Positions 16,458 through 22,903 of a DNA stretch of 26,889 nucleotides are shown here, piece by piece. Within the stretch, counting starts at the first letter, position 1. Every line of letters starts with the position of its first letter. Origin of the DNA: an uncultured Rubrivivax sp. (GTDB lineage: Bacteria; Pseudomonadota; Gammaproteobacteria; Burkholderiales; Burkholderiaceae_C); assembly GCA_937975735.1 (NCBI GenBank), contig CALJUI010000373.1, forward strand, positions 1 to 26,889. The letters are read 5' to 3'. The position numbers were made by a program, and so were the translations under genes. The notes below the pieces were generated by a model that was not told the DNA's origin, ran no database searches, and was given only the letters and a program-made list of their open reading frames with translations.

Positions 16458-17897
16458 ATGGGTGAGCCCTGGCCGCCCGGGGGGGCGTCGGCGCTGCAGC
16501 GACCGGCCGCAACGACGACCGCGGACGCCGGATCGCCACCGCAGGCCGCGCTGCAGCTGTATGCGCAGGTGCTTGGCGCGGCATCGCTCGAGTCGGCCGC
16601 CCACGCCTTCGTCGCCGCGCTGGCGGCGCAGTGCGGATTCGACCGCGTCAGCCTGGGCATCGTCGAGGCCGGCCGAACGCGCCTGCTTGCCAGCTCGCAC
16701 CTCGACCTTCGCCAGCAGGCGGCCGAACTGCCGCAGTCGCTGCGCGGGGCCATGGACGAGGCGATCGATCAGGGCGTCGTGCTCGCCTGGCCGCCGATCG
16801 CCGGCGACGCCGGCGACTGGATCCGTGTCGAACAGCGGGCGCTGCAGCGCGAGGTCGGCGGCACCGTCGTGACGGTGCCGCTGGGCGTCGGGGGCGAGCC
16901 CTTCGGCGCGCTGTGCGTCGAGCGCCATGCAGGCGCCGCGCCGGATGCGGCCGACATCGAGCAGATCGGGCAGTTGTCGACACTGGCCGTGCCGGCGCTG
17001 CGCTGGATGCAGTTCGGCGCTCAGCCCTGGCATCGCAGGACCCGGCGCGATCTGATGCAGGCGCTGGCTGCGCTGCGCCAACCGCAGCAGAGCGCGAAGC
17101 GGCGGCTGATCGCCGCGGCGGCACTGGCGCTGGCCTTCGTCGCCCTCGCGCCGCTCGAACACGAGGTGTCGGGGCGGGCACGCATCGAGGGGGCCCAGCA
17201 GCGCGTGCTGGCCGCGCCCACCGACGGCTTCGTCAAGACCGCGCACGTGCGGCCCGGCGACCGCGTGAAGGCCGGCGCGCCGCTGGTCGATCTGCTCGAG
17301 CAGGATCTGCGGCTGGAGCGCGAGCGCTGGAGCAGCCAGCTCGCCCAGCACGAGAACGCCTACGCAGCGGCGCTGGCGCGCTCGGATCGCGTCGGCGCCG
17401 CGACCAGCATGGAGCGCGTCGCCGAGGCCCAGGCGGAGCTGTCGCTGCTCGACACGCAGCTGGCGCGCGGACGAATCGTCGCGCCCTTCGACGCGCTCGT
17501 CGTCCAGGGCGACCTGAACCAGTCCATCGGTGCACCGGTGCGGCAGGGCGACGCGCTGCTGACGCTGGCCACCACCGACCGCTATCGCGTCATTGTCGAG
17601 GTCGACGAGGTCGATGTCGCCAAGGTGGTGCCCGGACAGACCGGCCGTCTGACGCTGTCGTCGCGATTCTGGGGCAGCGAGGCATTGGTCGTCGAGCGCA
17701 TCGTGCCGCTGGCCAAGGCGGTCGACGGCCGCAACGTCTTCGAGGTCGAAGCCAGCCTGGCCACGCCGGGCGACGCGCTGCGGCCGGGTCTGCTCGGGCG
17801 CGCCGAACTGGTGGTCGGGCGGCTGCCGCCGCTGTGGGCCTGGATGGGCCACGCGGCCGACCGCATCCGCGTCGTGCTCTGGTCCTGGTTCGGCTGA
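16458..17897 (+). CDS. GAF domain fused to HlyD-type membrane adaptor
   Basis: A 479-residue fusion. Residues about 30-185 form a GAF-like domain (SAAHAFVAALAAQCGFDRVSLGIVE, then TVVTVPLGVGGEPFGALCVER), predicted cytoplasmic. A single membrane helix follows (about 215-233), then a periplasmic HlyD-like part: lipoyl-type half ending TDGFVKTAHVRPGDRVKAGAPL (255-276), a helical hairpin (about 278-337), the second half RIVAPFDALVVQGDLNQSIGAPV (339-361) and a beta-barrel. Adaptors of this kind bridge an inner-membrane machine and an outer-membrane channel; the GAF part could sense a small molecule or dock a partner. ATG 16458 is the only good start; longer frames cross folA. It is the first of five closely spaced genes. 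Confidence 0.85.
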   Translation: MGEPWPPGGASALQRPAATTTADAGSPPQAALQLYAQVLGAASLESAAHAFVAALAAQCGFDRVSLGIVEAGRTRLLASSHLDLRQQAAELPQSLRGAMDEAIDQGVVLAWPPIAGDAGDWIRVEQRALQREVGGTVVTVPLGVGGEPFGALCVERHAGAAPDAADIEQIGQLSTLAVPALRWMQFGAQPWHRRTRRDLMQALAALRQPQQSAKRRLIAAAALALAFVALAPLEHEVSGRARIEGAQQRVLAAPTDGFVKTAHVRPGDRVKAGAPLVDLLEQDLRLERERWSSQLAQHENAYAAALARSDRVGAATSMERVAEAQAELSLLDTQLARGRIVAPFDALVVQGDLNQSIGAPVRQGDALLTLATTDRYRVIVEVDEVDVAKVVPGQTGRLTLSSRFWGSEALVVERIVPLAKAVDGRNVFEVEASLATPGDALRPGLLGRAELVVGRLPPLWAWMGHAADRIRVVLWSWFG

Positions 17898-17906
17898 GCG
17901 GCGCCG

Positions 17907-20060
17907 ATGAGTTCGCTGTACAGCGCGCGCTGGCACCGGGTCGCGGCCCTGCGGCCGCGCCTCGTCGGGACACTTCGTGTGCGCCGCCAGCGCCTGCGCG
18001 GCGAGACCTGGTTCGTGCTCGCCGACCCGGCGAGCGGGCGCAGCGTGCGGCTGAACCGCGCCGCCTACGCGCTGGCCGGCCGCTTCGACGGGCAGCGCAG
18101 CGTGCAGGCGCTGTGGGACGCGCAGCTCGAGCGTCCCGGCGAGCCGGCCACGCAGGACGAGGTCATCGACCTGCTCGCCCAGCTCCGCGAAGCGGCGCTG
18201 CTGCAGGTCGACCGCGCCGCCGACTTCGACCGCCTGTTGCCGCACCTGGACCGGCTGAGTCGGCCGAAGGGCCGCGCCAGCCTGCTCGCGATCCGCGTGC
18301 CGCTGGCCGATCCGAGTGCCTGGCTCGAACGCTGCCAGCCGCTGGCGCGCATGCTGTTCTCGCGCACCGCGCTCGTCGCGTGGCTGCTCGCGATGCTGGT
18401 GCTCGTGGTCCGCGCGGTCGAGCATGCGCCGTCGCTGTGGGCCGCCGCGCAGCTGTGGATGGCGACCCCTCGCTTCGTGCTGCTGGCCGCCGTGCTGTAC
18501 ATGCCGATCAAGCTGCTGCACGAACTCGGGCACGGCCTGGCCGTGCGGCGCTGGGGGGGCCAGGTGCACGAGGCCGGCGTGACCTTCATGCTGCTGATGC
18601 CGGTCCCGTACGTCAACGCGTCGGCTGCGTCGAGCTTCCCGCAGCGGCGCCAGCGCATCGCCGTCAGCGCCGCCGGCATCATGGTCGAGCTCGCGATCGC
18701 GGCGCTGTCGCTGCCGCTGTGGCTGTGGCTCGACGAAGGCTGGCTGCGCGACACGGCCTTCGTGTCGCTGGTGATCACCGGCGTGTCGACGCTGCTGTTC
18801 AACGGCAACCCGCTGCAGCGCCTCGACGGCTACTACGTGTTCACCGACGCGATGGACCTGCCGAATCTCGGCCCACGCAGCCGAAGCTGGTGGATCGACC
18901 TGCTGAGCCGGCGCGTGCTCGGCCTGACCCATGTCGAGCCGATGACCGCAGCACCGGGTGAGCGACCCTGGCTGGCGCTGTATGCGCCGTTGTCGTGGCT
19001 GTACGCGCTGTTGATCGCCACGGTGGCGGTGGCCTGGATCGGCCACTGGTCGCTGTCGCTCGGCCTGCTGTGTGCGCTGCTGCTCGGCTGGCAGATGGCG
19101 CTGCGCCCGGCGTGGCGGCTGCTGGAGCAGTTGCGCCGCGCCGCGCTCGCGACCCAGGGCAGCGCGCGGCGCTGGCGGCACGTGGCGGCCGGCGTCACCA
19201 TGGCCCTGGCCGTGGCGGTCCTGTTGCCCTGGCCCGAGCGCACGCTGGTGCAAGGGGTCGTGTGGCCGGCCGACCAGGCTCAGCTGCGCGCCGACGAGGC
19301 CGGATTCGTCGACGCCGTGTCGGTGTCGGACGGCGCGCCGGTGCAGCCCCGTCGGCTCGTGCTGCAGCTGAGCAACCCAGCGCTGCAGGCGCAGTTCGCG
19401 CGCCAGAGCGCGAAGGTCGCCGCGCTCGAGGCGTCGTTGTACGAGGCGCTGCCATCGGGCCAGCTGCCGCACGCCGATGCGCGCGCCGGTGACCGCCAGG
19501 CCGAACTGGCGGCGGCACTGGCCGAGCGCGACCACCTGCAGCAGCGCCTGGAGGCGCTGGCGGTGCGCGCCCAGGTCGGTGGCCGCGTCGCGCTGCCGCA
19601 GGCCGGCGACCTGGCGGGGCAGTTCGTGCAGCGAGGCAGCCTGCTGGGTCAGGTTCTCACCGAGGCGCCGCCGCTCGTGCGCCTGGCGATGCCGGAGACG
19701 GCCGCGCGCGAGCTGCGCCACGGCCTGTCGCGGATCAGCGTGCGCACGAGTTCATCCCCATGGCACGTGGTCGATGCCCGCCTGCTGCGCGACAGCGGCG
19801 GCGCCGTGATGCAGCTGCCGAGTGCGGCGCTGAGCCGGCATCACGGCGGACCGGTGGCCACCGACCCGCGCGACCCGAAGCACCTGCAGCCGGTGCAGCC
19901 GGTGGTGGTCCTCGACGTCGAGCTGGCGGCGGGCGCCGTCGGCGGGCGCATCGGTGAACGCGCCTGGGTGCGGTTCGACGGCGGCCTGTCGCCGCTGGCG
20001 CTGCAGCTCGCGCGCGAGGTCCGGCGCGCGGTGATGCAGCACTTCAACCCGCAGTTCTGA
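17907..20060 (+). CDS. PqqD-like / M50 metalloprotease-like / HlyD-like membrane fusion
   Basis: A 717-residue protein. Residues about 25-105 resemble PqqD-type peptide-binding domains (SVRLNRAAYALAGRFDG ... VIDLLAQLREAALLQV). The middle, about 150-440, is polytopic and holds the site-2-protease zinc motif HELGH (205-209) and the third ligand motif NPLQRLDGYY (301-310, Asp307), so the M50 active site is complete. After the last membrane helix (about 425-441) comes a HlyD-like periplasmic part: VWPADQAQLRADEAGFVDAV, a coiled coil (about 490-552) and a second beta part. M50-HlyD fusions occur beside export systems for peptides or large proteins, but their substrates are mostly unknown. It starts nine bases after the GAF-HlyD gene and ends two bases before the secA-like gene. 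Confidence 0.86.
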   Translation: MSSLYSARWHRVAALRPRLVGTLRVRRQRLRGETWFVLADPASGRSVRLNRAAYALAGRFDGQRSVQALWDAQLERPGEPATQDEVIDLLAQLREAALLQVDRAADFDRLLPHLDRLSRPKGRASLLAIRVPLADPSAWLERCQPLARMLFSRTALVAWLLAMLVLVVRAVEHAPSLWAAAQLWMATPRFVLLAAVLYMPIKLLHELGHGLAVRRWGGQVHEAGVTFMLLMPVPYVNASAASSFPQRRQRIAVSAAGIMVELAIAALSLPLWLWLDEGWLRDTAFVSLVITGVSTLLFNGNPLQRLDGYYVFTDAMDLPNLGPRSRSWWIDLLSRRVLGLTHVEPMTAAPGERPWLALYAPLSWLYALLIATVAVAWIGHWSLSLGLLCALLLGWQMALRPAWRLLEQLRRAALATQGSARRWRHVAAGVTMALAVAVLLPWPERTLVQGVVWPADQAQLRADEAGFVDAVSVSDGAPVQPRRLVLQLSNPALQAQFARQSAKVAALEASLYEALPSGQLPHADARAGDRQAELAAALAERDHLQQRLEALAVRAQVGGRVALPQAGDLAGQFVQRGSLLGQVLTEAPPLVRLAMPETAARELRHGLSRISVRTSSSPWHVVDARLLRDSGGAVMQLPSAALSRHHGGPVATDPRDPKHLQPVQPVVVLDVELAAGAVGGRIGERAWVRFDGGLSPLALQLAREVRRAVMQHFNPQF

Positions 20061-20062
20061 AC

Positions 20063-22030
20063 ATGCTCGTCGACCACGGGATGATCCTGCCCTGCGCCGG
20101 CCCGGTCTGGGGACCGTATCCGTTGCGGCCGGCGGCCGACCGCGCGGCGCCCTGGCGTCGCCCGCGCTGGTGCCCGCCGGGCAAGCGTTGCCGTCGGATT
20201 GCCGAGGCCGCCAGACCGCATGCCAAGGCCTGGCTCGCCCGGAGCCCCGCCGAGCGACGCCAGGCGCTGGGCGAACTGCGCGGCCGGCTGCGCAGCGAGG
20301 GCCTGCGCGGCGACGCCGTCGCGCAGGCGCTCGGTGTCGTCTCGGCGGTGGCGGAACGCACGCTCGGCTGGTGGCCGCGATCGAACCAACGCATGGCCGC
20401 CGCCGCGCTGCTCGACGGCCGGATGGCCGAGATGGCCACCGGCGAGGGCAAGACGCTCGCCGTCGGGCTTGCGGCGGCGGTGGCCGCGCTGGCCGGCGTG
20501 CCGGTGCACGTCGTGACGGCCAACGGCTACCTGGCGCAGCGCGACGCGCGCACGATGGCGCCGCTGTTTGCCGCGCTCGGCCTGCGCGTGGCGGCGCTCG
20601 GCGACCAGGTCGACGACGTCGACAAGCCCGTGATCTACGGCCACGACCTCGTCTACACGACCGCCAAGAACCTCGCCTTCGACTTCCTGCGCGACCAGCA
20701 GGACGGTGCGACGCGCGGTGCCGCCGTCAGCATGGCCGCGCGGCTGGCCGGTCCGGCCCCCGCCGGCCGCCGCCTGCGCGGGCTGGGCATGCCGCTCCTC
20801 GACGAGTCCGACAGCCTCCTGACCGACCAGGCCGAAACCCCGCTGATCCTCGCCCGCAGCGCGCCGCAGGCGGCCCGCCGCGCCTTCCTCTGGCAGGCGC
20901 TCGCGCTGGCGCGGCAGCTGCAGTCCGGCGTCCACTTCCGCGTCGACGACGCCGAACGCGCCGCCTGGCTCGGTGCCGAAGGCGAGGCGCGGCTGGCCGA
21001 GCTCGTCGCCGGTCTCGGCGGACCGTGGCAGCGCCCGCGCTATCGGCGCGAGGCGGTGCAGATCGCGCTGGCCGGCCTGCACGCCTTCCGTCGCGACCGC
21101 GACTACCTGGTGCGCGACGGCCAGATCGAGGTGCTCGACCAGGTCACGGGCCGCGTTGCGGCGGGCCGCGTCTGGTCGCGCGGCCTGCACACGCTGCTGG
21201 CGCTCAAGGAAGGACTGAGCCCGTCGCCGGAGACCGAGACGTCGGCGCAGATCACCTTCCAGCGCTTCTTCCAGCGCTATTGGCGCCTGAGCGGGATCAG
21301 CGGCACGTTGTGCGAGGCGGCGGCGGAGCTGCGCGCGGTCTACGGCGCTGGCGTCGTGCGAATCCCGACGCACCGGCCATGCCGGCGTCGCACGCTCCCG
21401 ACGCGGTGCTTCGACGACGCCGACGCGCTGGCGGCGGCGCTGGTCGACCGCGTCAGGACCCTGCAGGCGCAGGGTCGGCCGGTGCTGATCGGGACCGACT
21501 CCGTCGCCGAGTCGCTGCGGATGTCGGAGGCGCTGGCCGGTCAGGGCATCGCGCACCGCGTGCTCAATGCCCACCACGACGCCGAGGAAGCGGCCATCGT
21601 CGCCGAGGCCGGGCGCGCCGGCCGGGTCACGGTGGCCACCCGGATGGCCGGCCGCGGCACCGACATCGAACTCGATCCGGCCGCGCGCGCCGCCGGCGGG
21701 CTGCACGTGCTGTCGTGCCAGCGCAACCCATCGCGCCGGCTCGACCGCCAGCTGGCCGGCCGCGCCGGCCGCCAGGGCGACCCGGGCAGCGCAGAAGCGT
21801 GGCTTGTGTCCCGCTATCCGGGCCTTCAGAGTCGATCAGAACTGCCGATGATGTCCGCATGGAACATCTTCCTCATTGCAGGCGCCTGGGCGTCTCCCTG
21901 GCTGCTGGATCTGGCCCGGCGCGACTGGCAGCGTCAGCAGGAGCGGCGCCGCAGGTCGGTGCGCCAGGAACTGCTGCAGCAGGACCTCGACTGGGAGCGG
22001 CGCCTGTCGTTCGCCGGATCGCCGGGCTGA
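20063..22030 (+). CDS. Reduced SecA-like translocase ATPase
   Basis: A 655-residue SecA paralogue (normal SecA is about 850-920). Both nucleotide-binding folds are intact: MATGEGKT (124-131), HVVTANGYLAQRDA (149-162), DESDSLLTDQAETPLI (247-262), ITFQRFFQRYWRLSGISGT (397-415), VLNAHHDAEEAAIVAEAG (500-517), MAGRGTDIEL (528-537) and QLAGRAGRQGDPGS (563-576). The preprotein-binding insert (about 263-352) is clearly shorter than in E. coli SecA. After residue 580 only about 75 residues remain: a hydrophobic segment (about 597-617) and a very basic helix. The helical scaffold, two-helix finger, wing and SEC-C zinc motif of SecA are missing. It is therefore not housekeeping SecA; it probably powers export for this cluster. 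ATG 20063 follows the previous stop by two bases; ATG 20081 is possible. Confidence 0.9.
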   Translation: MLVDHGMILPCAGPVWGPYPLRPAADRAAPWRRPRWCPPGKRCRRIAEAARPHAKAWLARSPAERRQALGELRGRLRSEGLRGDAVAQALGVVSAVAERTLGWWPRSNQRMAAAALLDGRMAEMATGEGKTLAVGLAAAVAALAGVPVHVVTANGYLAQRDARTMAPLFAALGLRVAALGDQVDDVDKPVIYGHDLVYTTAKNLAFDFLRDQQDGATRGAAVSMAARLAGPAPAGRRLRGLGMPLLDESDSLLTDQAETPLILARSAPQAARRAFLWQALALARQLQSGVHFRVDDAERAAWLGAEGEARLAELVAGLGGPWQRPRYRREAVQIALAGLHAFRRDRDYLVRDGQIEVLDQVTGRVAAGRVWSRGLHTLLALKEGLSPSPETETSAQITFQRFFQRYWRLSGISGTLCEAAAELRAVYGAGVVRIPTHRPCRRRTLPTRCFDDADALAAALVDRVRTLQAQGRPVLIGTDSVAESLRMSEALAGQGIAHRVLNAHHDAEEAAIVAEAGRAGRVTVATRMAGRGTDIELDPAARAAGGLHVLSCQRNPSRRLDRQLAGRAGRQGDPGSAEAWLVSRYPGLQSRSELPMMSAWNIFLIAGAWASPWLLDLARRDWQRQQERRRRSVRQELLQQDLDWERRLSFAGSPG

Positions 22031-22041
22031 GCGTCGCGCTG

Positions 22042-22869
22042 GTGCTGGCCGGTCCGGCGTGGGCGGCACCGCCGGCCAAGCCGCTGGGTTGCCTGATCGA
22101 GCCCGACCGGATCGCCGACATCGGCTCGCAGGTCGTCGGCATCGTCGAGCAACTGCACGTCGAACGCGGCGATCCGGTCGAGGCCGGGCAGGCGCTGATC
22201 GGACTGCGCGCCGACGTCGAGCGCGCCAACGTCGGCGTCGCCGCCACGCGCGAACGCGTCGACGCCGACGTGCGCGCGGCGCAGGCCGGCGTCGAGCTGG
22301 CGCGGCAAAAGGTGGCGCGCGCCGAGGCGCTGATGGCACAGAACTTCGTCTCCGCGCAGGCGCTCGAGATCGCCCGCGGCGAACTGGAGGTGGCGACCCA
22401 GAAGCTCAGCCAGACGCGCAGCCAGCAGGCGATCTGGTCGCAGGAGCGGCGTGTGGCGCAGGCCCAGCTGTCGCTGCGCACCGTGCGCAGCCCGTTCGCC
22501 GGCGTCGTCGTCGAGCGTTTCGTCAACCCGGGCGAGCGGGTCGAGGACCGGCCGCTGATTCGCGTCGCGGTGATCGACCCGCTGCGCGTCGAGTTGATGG
22601 TGCCGACGGCGCAGTACGGCCTCGTCGCGCCCGGGGCGCAGCTGACGATCCGCCCGGAGCTGCCGGGTGCGGCGCCAGTGGTGGCCACCGTCAGCCATGT
22701 CGACCGGGTGCTCGACGCGGCCAGCAACACGTTCCGTGTCCGCCTGAGCCTGCCCAACCCGGGCCATCGGCTGCCGGCCGGCCTGCGCTGCAAGGCGGAT
22801 CTGCCCGGCGCGTCCGTCGCGCTCGCCCCGGTTGCCGACCGCCCGCCCGCGGCGCGCGCCGCACCGTAA
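22042..22869 (+). CDS. Periplasmic adaptor (HlyD/RND membrane fusion protein family)
   Basis: About 276-285 residues. A signal-like segment (VALVLAGPAWA) precedes GSQVVGIVEQLHVERGDPVEAGQALI, the first half of a lipoyl domain. A long helical hairpin (ERVDADVRAAQAGVELARQK to RVAQAQLSL) and the second half TVRSPFAGVVVERFVNPGERV follow, then beta-barrel and membrane-proximal parts. This is the layout of RND-type adaptors. The start is unsure: GTG 22042 is the first standard codon after the secA-like stop but leaves a very short signal sequence; CTG 22027 overlaps that stop as CTGA and gives a better one; the in-frame RRIAG before it hints at a start inside the secA-like gene, where the only ATG is at 21859. 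No pump (RND or ABC) is next to it. Confidence 0.85.
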   Translation: MLAGPAWAAPPAKPLGCLIEPDRIADIGSQVVGIVEQLHVERGDPVEAGQALIGLRADVERANVGVAATRERVDADVRAAQAGVELARQKVARAEALMAQNFVSAQALEIARGELEVATQKLSQTRSQQAIWSQERRVAQAQLSLRTVRSPFAGVVVERFVNPGERVEDRPLIRVAVIDPLRVELMVPTAQYGLVAPGAQLTIRPELPGAAPVVATVSHVDRVLDAASNTFRVRLSLPNPGHRLPAGLRCKADLPGASVALAPVADRPPAARAAP

Positions 22870-22903
22870 CGGCGCCGGCCCGGCCGGACCGATCGCGACG
22901 CCC

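Noticed and set aside
14478..19721. Very long open frame on the minus strand, 1747 codons
   Set aside because: Only its last 443 codons (chrA) are coding. The rest is antisense to the folA/export cluster genes, has the Gln/Arg/His-rich composition of shadow frames in GC-rich DNA, and no domain.
20063..22030. Housekeeping secA
   Set aside because: It lacks the scaffold, finger, wing and SEC-C parts, has a shortened preprotein-binding domain, and sits in an accessory cluster.
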